This document shows, one piece after another, positions 22,032 to 34,022 of a stretch of DNA of 64,000 nt. Both the position numbers and the translations under genes were made by a program. The DNA comes from Neoarius graeffei. Its lineage: Eukaryota; Chordata; Actinopteri; Siluriformes; Ariidae. Numbering within the stretch: the stretch's first letter is position 1; each line of letters opens with the position of its first letter. The notes under the pieces were generated by a model. That model was not told the origin of the DNA. It was given only the letters and a program-made list of their open reading frames with translations, and ran no database searches. The stretch lies in NCBI RefSeq assembly GCF_027579695.1, contig NC_083569.1, positions 70,983,649 to 71,047,648 of the forward strand. Direction: 5' to 3'.

Positions 22032-25000
22032 CTACCAGAGGCCTGGGAGTTTGAGGGTTCTGTGCAGTATCTTCGATGTTCCTAGTACTGCACTCTTCTG
22101 GACTGAGGCTTCAGATGTTGTTCCTGGGATTTGCTGGAGCCACTCTCCCAGTTTGGGGGTTACTGCCCCAAGTGCCCCCACTACCACAGGGACCACGCAA
22201 CCCTTGACCTTCCACATCCGTTCCAGCTGCTCTTTCAACCCTTGATACTTCTCAAGTTTCTCATGTTCCTTCTTCCTGATGTTGGTGTCAGCTGGGATTG
22301 CCACATCTATCACCACCACCCTCTTCTGCTCTTTGTCCACCACCACTATGTCCGGTTGGTTAGCCAGGATCTGTTTGTCAGTCTAGAAGCTGAAGTCCCA
22401 CAGAACCTTGGCCCTGTTATTCTCAGCCACCTTCTGTGGTATGGCCCATTGGGACTTGGGTACTTCTATTCCATACTGGTTGCAGATGTTCCTGTATACT
22501 ATCCCAGCCACTTGGTTGTGCCTCTCCATGTACGCTGATCCAGCTAGCATCTTACACCCTGCTACTATGTGCTGGACTGTTTCAGGGGCTTCTTTGCACA
22601 GTCTGCATCTTGGGTCTGATCTACTCTGGTAGATCCTGGCCTCTATGGCTCTTGTGCTTATGGCCTGTTCTTGTGCTGCCATGATTAGTGCCTCTGTGCT
22701 GTCTGTCAGTCCTGCATTATCCAGCCACTGGTAGGATTTCTTGATATCAGCCACTTCCTCTATCTGACGGTGGTACATGCCATGTAGGGGTTTGTCCTTC
22801 CAGGTTGTCTGTTCCTCCTCCTCCTCTGCGCTCTCATCAGGGTTCTGCTGCCTGAGACGTTCACTTAGCAGTTCATCCTTTGGGGCCATCTTTCTGATGT
22901 ATTCTCGGATTTTCGATGTTTCATCCTGGACCGTGGTCTTGACGCTCACTAGCCCTCGGCCTCCCTCTTTCCGCTTAGTGTATAGTCTCTGGGTGCTGGA
23001 CTTGAGGTGGAACCCTCCATGCATGGTGAGGAGCTTTCTAGTCTTGATATCTGTGGCTTCTATCTCCTCCTTTGGCCAGTTTATGATATCAGCGGGGTAT
23101 CTGATGACTGGTAGTGCGTACATGTTGATGGCTCGGACCTTGTTCTTACCATTCAGCTGACTTTTCAGGACCTGCCTTACTCTCTGGAGGTATTTGGCTG
23201 TGGTTGACTTCCTTGTGGCCTCTTCATGGTTTCCATTAGCCTGTGGGATGCCAAGGTACTTGTAGCTGTCTTGGATATCACCTATGTTGCCCTCTGGTAG
23301 GTCAATCCCCTCAGTCCGGATCATCTTGCCTCTCTTTGAGACCATCCGGCCACACTTGTCCAATCCGAATGACATCCCTATGTCATCGCTGTAGATCCGG
23401 GTGGTGTGGATCAGCGAGTCTATTTCTCGCTCGTTCCTGGCATACAGCTTGATGTCATCCATGTAGAGCAGGTGGCTGATTGTTGCCCCACTACAGAATC
23501 GGTACCCGTAGCCGCTCTTCGTGATGATCCGACTGAGGGGGTTCAGGCCTATGCAGAACAGCAGTGGTGATAGCGCATCTCCTTGGTATATGCCGCACTT
23601 GATGTTGACTTGGGCAATGGGTTTTGAGTTGGCCTCTAGGGTTGTCTTCCACATTTCCATTGAGTTCTGGATGAAGGTCCTTAAGTTCCTGTTGACCTTA
23701 TGCAGTTCCAGACATTCCAGTATCCATGTGTGTGGCATTGAGTCGTAGGCTTTCTTGTAGTCAATCCAGGCAGTGCACAGGTTGGTCTGTCTCTTCTTAC
23801 AGTCTCAGGCGACTGTTCTATCGACCAGTAGCTGGTGCTTGGCTCCTCTGGTGTTACTGCCAATCCCTTTCTGTGCCTCGCTCATGTATTGAGCCACATG
23901 CTTACTCATTTTTGCCGCAATGATGCCTGACAGGGCCTTCCATGTTGTGCAGAGACAGGTAATTGGCTGGTAGTTGGATGGGATGGGTCCCTTCTGGGGG
24001 TCCTTCATGATTAGGACTGTCCTGCCTTGGGTTAGCCATTCTGGGTGGGTCTCACCCCTCAGCAGCTGGTTCATCTGTGCTGCTAGGCGTTTATGGAATG
24101 CAGTTAGCTTCTTCAGCCAGTACGTATGGATCATATCGGGGCCTGGTGCTGTCCAGCTCTTCATCTTTGACACTCTTTCTTGGACGTCTGCCACTGAGAT
24201 GGTTACTGGTTCTTGTTCTGGGAGGTTGCTGTGGTCAGCTCTTAGGTCCACTAACCATTGGGCATCGGTGTTGTGTGATGCCTTTCTTTCCCATATGTCT
24301 TTCCAGTATTTTTCCACCTCAGCTCTTGGTGGGTCTGACCGGTTGTTGTTCCCCTGCCACTGAGAGTACACCTTGGCTGGTTCAGTGGAGAACAGCTTGT
24401 TTATTCTCCTGGCCTCTCCCTCCTTGGTGTATCTCTTCAACCGGGTGGCCAGAGCTGTTAGTCGCTGTTTGGCAGTTTCGAGTGCCTCTGGTATGGAGAG
24501 TGAGTTGTACTTCCTGGGTGCCCCTTTATTCACCATGTTCCCTTTCTGTAGTTCAGCTAGCTGGCTAACTTCTCTCCGTGCTGCCTTTATCTTGGCCTCT
24601 AATCGTCTCTTCCATGGTGGATACTGTTTGTTATGTCCCGAGCCCACCTTGTGTCCAAGCATCTCCATGATTACTGTTGCTGTACTGTGTATCAGCTTGT
24701 TGGTCTCAGTGATGGTTCTTGTGGAGATTGTCTTCAGAGCAGCATTCACATCTACTAGTAGATCTTCTGAAGGTACTTGGCAACTCAGCTTCGGTATTCG
24801 TCGGGGGCTCCAGGTTTCCAGTTGGGTCACGATCTTCCTTCTCAGGTCAGCAGCTCTTGTGTTGAGGCTGTTAGCTGTTGGGGCCTGGTACCCAATCTCT
24901 GGTTGTGGGGATGATGATGACATCTCCCCGCTGACCTGTCTTCCTGGCTCCCCCTTGCTGTAGCATTGTTGTTGTATTTCATTAATCTCTAGTTGTGATA

Positions 25001-25190
25001 GTAGATTTCGATTACGGATGTTGGAACACTGGGCTAATAGCTGTTTCTTTGTTAGCCTTGATTGTGGGTTTCAAAGTATCCAATGGTCCCACATTCGCTG
25101 CATGTATCCCCTCTCTCTGGGATTGCTTGTATAGTAGCATTCCAGCAAATCCGTATTTTCTGTCCTCGTCCATTGATGTCTTGTTCCAGT
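22032..25190 (-). pseudogene. LINE polyprotein: reverse transcriptase plus restriction-like endonuclease, three stops
   Basis: Non-LTR retrotransposon protein that would nick target DNA and reverse-transcribe its own RNA there. Order seen: N-terminal segment HQWTRTENTDLLECYYTSNP; a long linker; reverse-transcriptase motifs PGPDMIHTYW, IDYKKAYDSMPHTW (first catalytic Asp), GIYQGDALSPLLFCIGLNPL and the active-site box LLYMDDIKLYA; a zinc-finger-like C(RLC)KEAPETVQHIVAGC; and a C-terminal restriction-like endonuclease patch PDIVVVDKEQKRVVVIDVAI. The whole stays in one frame and is interrupted only by three nonsense codons (near 25071, at 23805 and at 22383). Two of these are TGA where relatives have Arg, consistent with CpG decay. 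Domain order fits the R4/Rex6 group, which lacks the APE endonuclease. Confidence 0.85.
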
Positions 25191-25193
25191 AGC

Positions 25194-25196
<3 letters not shown>

Positions 25197-25272
<76 letters not shown>
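25197..25272. repeat. Compound (TA)n(CA)n microsatellite
   Basis: Roughly 45 bp of TA followed by about 30 bp of CA at the LINE 5' boundary. Confidence 0.95.
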
Positions 25273-25273
<1 letters not shown>

Positions 25274-25346
25274 CTGACACTACTTCTTGAACTTTGAAAA
25301 ACCATCCTGTTTTATTAGATATTTTTTTCATAACAATGTAACAACT

Positions 25347-25712
25347 GGCGGCACGGTGATGTAGTGGTTAGCGCTGTCGCCTCACTGCAAGAAGGTCCGG
25401 GTTCGAGCCCCATGGCTGGCGAGGGCCTTTCTGTGTGGAGTTTGCATGTTCTCCCCGTGTCCGCGTGGGTTTCCTCCGGGTGCTCCGGTTTCCCCCACAG
25501 TCCAAAGACATGCAGGTTAGGTTAACTGGTGACTCTAAATTGACCGTAGGTGTGAGTGTGAATGGTTGTCTGTGTCTATGTGTCAGCCCTGTGATGACCT
25601 GGTGACTTGTCCAGGGTGTACCCCGCCTTTCGCCCGTAGTCAGCTGGGATAGGCTCCAGCTTGCCTGCGACTCTGTAGAACAGGATAAAGCGGCTAGAGA
25701 TAATGAGATGAG
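25347..25712 (+). repeat. V-SINE-like SINE, copy 8
   Basis: Full length. Target duplication AATGTAACAACT at 25335-25346 and 25713-25724; GAGATGA-type tail. Confidence 0.9.
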
Positions 25713-26059
25713 AATGTAACAACTGATGCTCATGATGCACGTACTTTGAATTTGCCAAATGTATTGTATTGTAACAGTGGTGATGTGATAGCCTCTAGAG
25801 CGATGGTGGAACACTGGGAAAACCCATTCCTCATAACACATAGTGGAGGCAGGCTAGTATTTCTTTCTTGCTAAATCTATACCATGAATTATTATCTGCA
25901 TAAGTAATGCATGACAGAACATTGATGACTATAAATGCAAAACTGGTACAAAATCAATAATTCTGCCAAAACTGTAAAGTGGAGAAATGCAGTGCTGTGT
26001 GACAGAATACAGCACACTAATGACATATACGGACTTTCCTTCATATTTGTTATTGTTAC

Positions 26060-26184
26060 CTTGAACTCATAGGACTCCTCAATCACCACTTCCAGCCTGG
26101 TGTGGTCTCCTAGACTGGGACATCCCATCTTAGCTACCTCTTCTTCCTCTGCTCCTACTGCAGGCTTGTTCTCATTGGAGTCCC
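26060..26184 (-). CDS. slc8a: Sodium/calcium exchanger, loop exon (LEVVIEESYEFK)
   Basis: This 125-base exon enters with two bases and ends in phase 0 after ...IEESYEFK. The visible protein starts DSNENKPAVG, then an acidic EEEE run, AKMGCPSLGDHTRLEVVIEE and SYEFK. It corresponds to the constitutive exon following the alternative cassette in NCX genes (family pattern EEEERRIAEMG then LEVIIEESYEFK). The donor is AAG|GTAACA. The acceptor AG terminates a perfect (CT)n run, the minus-strand reading of (AG)n at 26187-26212, which serves as polypyrimidine tract. Its two leading G bases complete a Gly codon opened by the single base that ends the 29043-29149 exon, so the two can join directly without extra cassette exons. 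Confidence 0.93.
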
Positions 26185-26186
26185 CT

Positions 26187-26212
26187 AGAGAGAGAGAGAG
26201 AGAGAGAGAGAC
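26187..26212. repeat. (AG)n microsatellite serving as polypyrimidine tract
   Basis: On the minus strand this is (CT)n directly before the AG of the 26060-26184 exchanger exon. Confidence 0.95.
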
Positions 26213-27129
26213 TGACTAACAGTGACTGATAAGAAAGAAATTAACTAACAGAGAAGTAACAGAGAGGTACATGTCTCCCTTTAGCTCTCAAAAAGCAGGA
26301 GTTAAATAAATCTCAGGAGCGTCATGGTGTTAATTGAATAGCAGAATAAGGTGTGGGAATGAAGAGGTCGTGCCAGGACAGGCTATGTAATTAACACTAA
26401 GGCAAGGTGGTAGCCTGCAGTCACTATATTTGCTCGAGCTGATTTGGTGGCAGCCAATTATTTTCCTGAGGTAACAAATTTCCCTGCAGCTAGATATTTT
26501 GTACCTGATGCTGCACCATAAGCCTCTAACCTGAACCTGACTTTATGTAAAATGTGAATGAAGCTAAATCAGAAATGTCATTTCTTTCTCTCAAAATCAC
26601 TCTCTTCATTTGATTTCTATAGCTGTCATACACTCTCTCTCTCTCTCTAAGCCCCAATGACTCTGCTTTGCTGTGAATGTCCTGTATACAATAACACCTA
26701 ACACATGCAGTTGTGAACAGGATGGTGACATCAATCCTTGTAACACTTCCTGTGGTAGATGATAGCTAATGAGTGTTGTCTCATTAGTAAGGGTCTCTAC
26801 CGTGCATGTGTTAAGGCTTTAGTGTGTGCCTGAGGTCTGATGGTCATTAATGGTGATGATTATATAAGAAGATTTTTACAATCATGCAGCCCTACTGAGT
26901 AGGGCTGGCTGTGTGGCGTAATATATCGATATTGTGATACAATACATCTCTGCAGAGATACTCTTCTGAAAGTATTGTCAGTATTGTCAGTACATTAGAG
27001 ATATTTCTTTGGCAGGCTTGCAACTTGTTCTAGTTAGTTTCGGTTAACTCCTTGAAACATATCGTTGCTCACACACATGCTTGTCTGTTTTTCATAAGGC
27101 TATCCTGATCAGTAATTCTCCATCACCTG

Positions 27130-27196
<67 letters not shown>

Positions 27197-27467
27197 CTTT
27201 ACTGTCATTCACCTGTACATTCAGAATGGACATTTGAACGAGATTTCGTTCCACTGGCTTACATCAATATAACTGCCACATATAACTATTGCACATAATC
27301 TGGTAACCAAAAATATCAAATTTACAATTAGACACTTTTAAATTAAAAAAAATTAAATAAAAACCTTAAATAAAAAAACTAAATAATAAAAATAAACTAT
27401 AAATAAATAAATAAATAAATAAAAACCTTAAATAAAATAATACCCCATAGAATAGAATATACTAACT
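26213..27467. other. Exchanger intron with (GATA)n
   Basis: A (GATA)n tract occupies 27131-27196, with A-rich AAATAA repeats at 27335-27425. No other element recognised. Confidence 0.6.
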
Positions 27468-27832
27468 GGCGGCACGGTGGTGTAGTGGTTAGCATTGTCG
27501 CCTCACAGCAAGAAGGTTCTGGGTTCGAGCCCCGTGGCCGGCGAGGGCCTTTCTGTGCAGAGTTTGCATGTTCTCCTCGTGTCTGCGTGGGTTTCCTCCG
27601 GGTGCTCCGGTTTCCCCCACAGTCCAAAGACATGCAGGTTAGGTTAACTGGTGACTCTAAATTGACCGTAGGTGTGAATGTGAATGATTGTCTGTGTCTA
27701 TGTGTCAGCCCTGTGATGACCTGGCGACTTGTCCAGGGTGTACCCCGCCTTTCACCCGTAGTCAGCTGGGATAGGCTCCAGCTTGCCTGCGACCCTGTAG
27801 AACAGGATAAAGCGGCTAGAGATAATGAGATG
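27468..27832 (+). repeat. V-SINE-like SINE, copy 9 (GAGATGA tail)
   Basis: Full length, flanked by AGAATAGAATATACTAACT on the left and AGAATAGAATATGCTAACT on the right. The right repeat is also the left flank of copy 10. Confidence 0.9.
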
Positions 27833-27851
27833 AGAATAGAATATGCTAACT

Positions 27852-28208
27852 GGCGGCACGGTGGTGTAGTGGTTAGCACTGTCGCCTCACAGCAAGAAGG
27901 TTCTGGGTTCAAGCCCAGCGGCCGACGAGGGCCTTTCTGTGTGGAGTTTGCATGTTCTCCCCATGTCTGTGTGGGTTTCCTCCGGGTGCTCCGGTTTCCC
28001 CCACAGTCCAAAGACATGCAGGTTAGGCTAATTGGTGACTCTAAATTGACCGTAGGTGTGAATGGTTGTGTGTCTCTATGTGTCGGCCCTGCGATAACCT
28101 GGCGACTTGTCCAGGGTGTACCCCGCCTCTCACCCATAGTCAGCTGGGATAGGCTCCAGTTTGCCCGCAACCCTGTACAGGATAAGCGGCTACAGATAAT
28201 GGATGGAT
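27852..28208 (+). repeat. V-SINE-like SINE, copy 10 (GGATG tail)
   Basis: Full length. Its own right flank is GAATATACTAACT (28209-28221). It is a different subfamily from copy 9, with GTTAGGCTAATTGGTGACTC, a shorter middle and a GGATGGATG tail. Confidence 0.9.
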
Positions 28209-28221
28209 GAATATACTAACT

Positions 28222-29042
28222 ATGCTACATAACTTCTCTATAGTCTATCATACTCAGACAACTCAGCTTCCTGAAATCCCATCTTCCGATCATATCGCTA
28301 CACCACACTCTTGAATGTGTGTGTATATAGTACTCATGTTTGTCTTTCAATAAATTGAGAAACATCTCTGAACAGCTGTGTTTGCTTCAGTGAATGTTGC
28401 TCCCGGATCCGTGAGGCAGAATCTACTTGGTGGCAGAGGACTTGTATTTCTAGATCATTCATACTCTGTCAATTCAACTTTCTTCAGTCCAGAAAAATCA
28501 AAATCTATCACTGACAAATTCTACTATGAATACTGGGAAGTGAAATTTTTGAGAGCTGCTGAATTCTCAAATGGTCAGAAGGACAAATTCTAACACCACA
28601 GCTCTAAAAGTAGTTCCAGCTACAAGACAAGTCACAGGTTAATATTAATACATTATCATTTCTATTTTTAAAATTGTGTCATTTTTATATATTTAGCATT
28701 TTTGGAAGGAGACTCAATGAAATTGCTTAAATGTAATTATAAGTGGATAAAAATGTATGATATGTTGTTATTTAATTAATAAAAAATGTAATCATCAAAT
28801 TGCTGTGGTGTAAGAGGAATAAAACACTCAGAGATGTGCTGTTATAGAAAAGTAATCAAGTTTGGGGTAGTAACGGCTATTTGCATCCCATCAGATCATA
28901 TCACACCATCTGTTATTGATTATTTGTTATTTTAACATAACAGCATACCTGTTTATGTTTTATTCCTTACATATCACTCACCCCATTACTAAGATACACA
29001 CCGATACACACACCGACACACACCAATACACACACACTTTAC
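28222..29042. other. Exchanger intron, possible LTR edge
   Basis: AATAAA near 28349 is followed at about 28425 by TGGTGGCAGAGGAC, reminiscent of a retrotransposon primer-binding region. No second LTR or gag/pol sequence was seen, so no element is called. Confidence 0.35.
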
Positions 29043-29149
29043 CATGTTTCTGTCCAATCTCCAGGAGAACAGGCTCGCCCAATTCAATAGTGAAAGTTTT
29101 GTTTTTCTCATACTCCTCATCATCAATGATCTTCACTTCAATAATCTTC
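29043..29149 (-). CDS. slc8a: Sodium/calcium exchanger, mutually-exclusive exon (A-type) of CBD2
   Basis: The acceptor is TTTACAG and the donor CATG|GTAAAG. The 107 bases encode KIIEVKIIDDEEYEKNKTF, then TIELGEPVLLEIGQKHG. NCX genes carry a pair of mutually exclusive exons (A and B) here, in the second Ca-binding Calx-beta domain. The IDDEEYEKNKTF stretch resembles the A type, whose paired Asp residues bind Ca2+; the B type has a basic residue in that place. I found no B-type exon in the window, but one could be shorter or more diverged than I can spot. The large upstream exon holding the N-terminal membrane half and CBD1 is not seen between here and base 64000. The intron just inside the donor is a degenerate GT repeat. 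Confidence 0.9.
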
Positions 29150-29289
29150 CTGTAAACAGACAAAACAGAGATCGTATTTTGGCTGGGTCTGTCTCAGTTA
29201 TCCAACAAACATGAGTTGATGGTAATAATACACTCTATCCATCAATCGTAGAAAGCGCATATCCATACAAAACTTACCCCACTATTTTG

Positions 29290-29290
<1 letters not shown>

Positions 29291-29343
<53 letters not shown>
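29291..29343. repeat. (CA)n microsatellite
   Basis: Uninterrupted CA tract of about 50 bp; a second, longer one lies at 29588-29655. Confidence 0.95.
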
Positions 29344-29347
<4 letters not shown>

Positions 29348-29587
29348 CTCAGAGGCACGTCTGCACCAGGAAGTAGTCAGCATCAACAGAATGAGAGCTA
29401 CTTTAGGAAAGTGAAGAAGAGATAATGACCGAGTGGAAGAGAGAAACGGGTTCAAGGGGAAAGTGTGCAAAATCTACTTGTGATGAGATGAAGAAACTAA
29501 ATGAGTAATAAATTAAATGAGTAAAAGAGGGAGAGAAAAACAAAATAATTGAGGACCAGTGAGAGTGCCTGGACTGATATGGGGCGT

Positions 29588-29655
<68 letters not shown>
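29588..29655. repeat. (CA)n microsatellite
   Basis: About 34 CA units without visible interruption. Confidence 0.95.
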
Positions 29656-29657
<2 letters not shown>

Positions 29658-30276
29658 TTAAGGACAAAGGTGTGAAAGTCAGCTATATAAACTAGAACAT
29701 TTTGTGCTTTGTCTATTGTTACACACCCAGAGAGAGAGAGAAAACAAGGACAAAGTAATGAAAGTCAGTGGTAGAAACTAAACTAGAACTTATTCTTCTT
29801 TTTCTCTTACACACACTCATTTACACACTACTACAAACTTTACAGTAAAAAGCTTGAAGGGAAAAACACCAATAAAGCAGCCGTTTTTCTGCAGAGCCAA
29901 ATTTCCACACAGTGAACACTTTGCTTATTCGATTGCAGTGCTGCCATCGCTGTGATACTTCATCATTAATCCATATTCAATTAAAATCTGTAAATTAGAG
30001 AAGCTTTCCCAGCAAAGAGGGAATGAGCAAACGGGGGGAGAAAAGAGTTCTTCCAAAGAGGATTAAAAATCATTTCTTTCTCTCTTCTGTGACTACTTAG
30101 CTTTTAAGTTTAAAATAGCCTTTCATGTACTATTTTTAACATTGAAAAACAGGGAAGATTAAAAATTCAATGCCACAAATATAATATCTTCGACACAGCC
30201 ACTTCATGATAACTGGCATAAACCTACATTAACATTCACTAGGCTTATCACAGCAGCTGCTTTTGCTTTTATTCAT
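29656..30276. other. Gene-free AT-rich stretch
   Basis: Nothing recognised apart from short AG runs at 29731-29742. Confidence 0.5.
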
Positions 30277-30616
30277 CTCATCTCATTACAGGGTCGCAGG
30301 CAAGCTGGAGCCTATCCCAGCTGACTATGGGCGAAAGGCGGGGTACACCCTGGACAAGTCATCACAGGGCTGACACATAGACACAGACAACCATTCACAC
30401 TCACATTCACACCTACGGTCAATTTAGAGTCACCAGTTAACCTAACCTGCATGTCTTTGGACTGTGGGGGAAACCAGAGCACCCGGAGGAAACCCACGCG
30501 GACACGGGGAGAACATGCAAACTCCGCACAGAAAGGCCCTCGTTGGCCACGGGGCTCGAACCCAGGACCTTCTTGCTGTGAGGCGACAGCGCTAACCACT
30601 ACACCACCGTGCCGCC
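30277..30616 (-). repeat. V-SINE-like SINE, copy 11
   Basis: Target duplication GCTTTTATTCAT at 30265-30276 and 30617-30628. Its 3' end is shortened: the CTAGCCGCTTTATCC segment is missing between the tail and the body. Confidence 0.9.
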
Positions 30617-32636
30617 GCTTTTATTCATTTAAGTTAAAATTCACTTCAAATCAAATGCTTTTCCGGCTGTTTGAACATCATGGTAACTGACTTTGTAGCT
30701 CAGACACATAATAACCTGCAAAGACTTTTGTCAGAACCCTATGACTGCCATGAGAGATTTGGTTTTGGTGTTTAACATTAAACACCATTATGTGACACTG
30801 ACAGTGGGTCAGCTAAAAAATGTTCTAACACAACATTACAAACAAAACTCAATGAACTACTTCGACAAACACTTCTGCATTATAACCACGATGGTTCCTT
30901 TACTTCTGGCTCATCCATTATCATGGCAATGATACTAATTTACACCCAGTGTCTGCAGAAACTCCTGAAAATGAATGAGAATAAATGAACATTTCATCGT
31001 ATACTGTATGTTAGAATGCTTGCAAAGCTCCTTTTAGCAAGCTGGAGACATATCTGGATCATATCTAGCGCATATCTGGAGATTTTTTTTGACTCTGCTA
31101 TGATTGGCGATACCCAACATGGATTTCATCATAAATGGGTCATAGTTTGAAATATCAGTGCAATATCTCTGGATTCTGGTGTATTTTGTGCAGTGAGAGA
31201 GGATTCAGATTGTATGCTTTGTCATACATACAAAACTTTAAAGGTAAGAAAATACCTAATAATTGAAACAAACAACCAAGCTAACATTAGCCCATACAGT
31301 TCATTGCAAAGAAGATTGTGCTGTTGCTAGCAGGTTGTCTGCTGTTTGTGTGAAATCATCACGGTACAAAGCCAGTCTGTACACCGCCAAATAAACTGCT
31401 TTAGTCTTGACTGTTGGTTGACAGTGTTGGATGATGGGTAATGCAGTGATGCTGGAGTGCCAAATCATCACAAATGGATAAGAAAAGGTCTAGGGTCAAC
31501 CATCAAGCGCCCAGTTTAGGAAAAAGAGGAAAAAGGCCCAAAAGATAAAGGTATGCGGCTATGTCATCTCGTTATGAGTATAATATTATGCATGTAATGA
31601 AATGAACTCTTATGTTTGTTAGCCTATGTTGCTATATTGCTGACTATGCTATCACACATATGGTGACGATATTCCGCTTTCTGTCCAACTAACTTACATC
31701 ACACTGTATATAATTATCCTGATGAAACTGTGAAATATGTGCAGCCTGTAGAAAAAAACTAACAAGCACATTTATTCTAATAATTCAAATCTTTATTTGT
31801 ATTGATATAGAGCGGTGGCTACAATTATCGACACCTTAACAATCTTTTGGTCATTGCAAAAGTATAAAAGACTTTCAATATGTAAATTGCGCATGAATAG
31901 TTACTCAAACTTCCACTGGAAAAAAGGAGTCGATTCCTGATTACTTAGCGTATCAGATCAAGTGACAGACACCGTTCCATAATTAATGACACCTTTGTCC
32001 ACAGTTATCGACACCATTCCACAATTATCGACATCCATATGATTATTTTTTTAAAAATAATCAGTATGTGGTATTAAGTTAACAGAACATAGTTTTTATT
32101 TTAAATTTCTTTTACATAGACTTGTATTTAGTACAAAATATCTTCTATATAAATATATCGATCTCTGTGCTTATGTAAATGTCATTCTAATGTTTATAAA
32201 CAAAAGAACTGATAATGTTTAACCTGTCAGAAAATCTTTTTGTTCCACTTTCTACCCACTTTCTAAGTGTTTTCGTAGATCACATTTTCTTAATCATTTG
32301 TTGTTGTTTGTACTAATGTCTAGTTTTGTAGTTTACCAATAAATGTCAGACAATTGATATTGTAACCACATGAAAATCCAGGTCAAAGGTCACATGTCGG
32401 TCCTCAAACCAAAATATAAAATGTCTACTGATATTATAATATGTGGTAGATATTTAGCCAGTAGATATTTAGCCAATTAAGAGTCAGTCGTAATTACTGT
32501 ACGCACAAAATATGAAGTTTAAAAAAAAAGAAATGTTTTTTTTTTTTTTTACAGATTTCAACAGTGCATAAAGTGGTAAATATGCAATTTTGCATCTTCA
32601 CTTGCAGTATTTAAAGATATCTTGTATCTAAGAACA
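30617..32636. other. Gene-free stretch with a repeated ATCGACACC motif
   Basis: Between 31821 and 32037 the word ATTATCGACACC or a close variant occurs four times. This may be the remains of a terminal repeat, but ends could not be defined. No coding sequence recognised. Confidence 0.4.
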
Positions 32637-33010
32637 TCTCATCTCATTATCTCTAGCCGCTTTATCCTTCTACAGGGTTGCAGGCAAGCTGGAGCCTATC
32701 CCAGCTGACTACGGGCGAAAGGCGGGGTACACCCTGGACAAGTCGCCAGATCATCACAGGGCTGACACATAGACACAGACAACCATTCACACTCACATTC
32801 ACACCTACGGTCAATTTAGAGTCACCGGTTAACCTAACCTGCATGTCTTTGGACTGTGGGGGAAACCGGAGCACCCGGAGGAAACCCACGCGGACACGGG
32901 GAGAACATGCAAACTCCACACAGAAAGGCCCTCGCCAGCCATGGGGCTCGAACCCAGGACCTTCTTGCTGTGAGGCGACAGCGCTAACCACTACACCACC
33001 GTGCCGCCCC
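32637..33010 (-). repeat. V-SINE-like SINE, copy 12
   Basis: Full length. Target duplication GTATCTAAGAACA at 32624-32636 and 33011-33023. Confidence 0.9.
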
Positions 33011-33550
33011 GTATCTAAGAACAATTCCTGAAAATTTCATGTATCGAGGTTAAATAGTTCAAAAGTTATGGCTTACGGAATTTCAGAGTTTTTTCTATAG
33101 CACTGGTTTTACAGTAAAATTTGAGCAACACCCCCTTATTCGTGCCTCTTTATCTCAAAAACTAAGATGCAAGGCTAAAATTTTGTACACTGTTTATTGG
33201 GACTAATGACATTAATCTTTGGAAGTATGAAACAAATCTGACATGGTTAGTTGGGAGGCCTTCGGTGATATCACATGGATTGATCCAATTATAAAAAAAG
33301 CAAAATAAAATCACCTGTTACACAAACGCAAGCATACTAGGTAGATAGCAATGTAAAAAAAAAAAAAGTTACCTAAACTCATGTTAAACAGCTGGAGTAG
33401 TTTATAACAAAGCCCTGTTTCAAAGTCAGAAATAACATATGTTTTAAAATATGAAGTACTTTATTAACTTGAGCATTTTTTAAATGTATTTAATTTTATT
33501 TTTTGTTAATTGATGTTTTTTATTTATTTCTTGGGATTACACTCATACAG

Positions 33551-33919
33551 GTAGCACGGTGGTGTAGTGGTTAGCGCTGTCGCCTCACAGCAAGAAGGTC
33601 CTGGGTTCGAGCCCCGTGGCCGGCGAGGGCCTTTCTGTGTGGAGTTTGCATGTTCTCCCCGTGTCCGCGTGGGTTTCCTCCGGGTGCTCCGGTTTCCCCC
33701 ACAGTCCAAAGACATGCAGGTTAGGTTAACTGGTGACTCTAAATTGACCGTAGGTGTGAATGTGAGTGTGAATGGTTGTCTGTGTCTATGTGTCAGCCCT
33801 GTGATGACCTGGCGACTTGTCCAGGGTGTACCCCGCCTTTCGCCCGTAGTCAGCTGGGATGGGCTCCAGCTTGCCTGCGACCCTGTAGAAGGATAAAGCG
33901 GCTAGACATAATGAGATGA
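33551..33919 (+). repeat. V-SINE-like SINE, copy 13
   Basis: Full length. Target duplication GATTACACTCATACAG at 33535-33550 and 33920-33935, 16 bp and perfect. Confidence 0.92.
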
Positions 33920-34022
33920 GATTACACTCATACAGTTTTGTCAACCATTTTCTTTTTCCAGAACCAGAAATGAATGTTCATCTCAGTGCAGCTGTTTCTG
34001 AGCCTGTTGTCTCATTGACTCA

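Larger units (their letters stand above)
21965..25272 (-). mobile_element. Rex6/R4-clade LINE, nearly full length
   Basis: Minus-strand non-LTR retrotransposon. One reading frame of about 1,050 codons runs from near 25190 to 22032. The 5' end meets a compound (TA)n(CA)n tract (25197-25272), and the 3' end lies just past the ORF near 21965, against Tc1 copy F. Confidence 0.8.

Noticed and set aside
22131..24963. Plus-strand frames of up to 196 codons opposite the LINE
   Set aside because: Shadow frames of the minus-strand LINE protein, which has clear domain motifs.
27397..28210. Open frames of more than 240 codons on both strands across two SINEs
   Set aside because: They are the SINE consensus read through twice; the same peptides recur in every SINE copy and resemble no protein family.
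28378..28593. 71-codon frame
   Set aside because: No family resemblance and overlaps an LTR-like edge.
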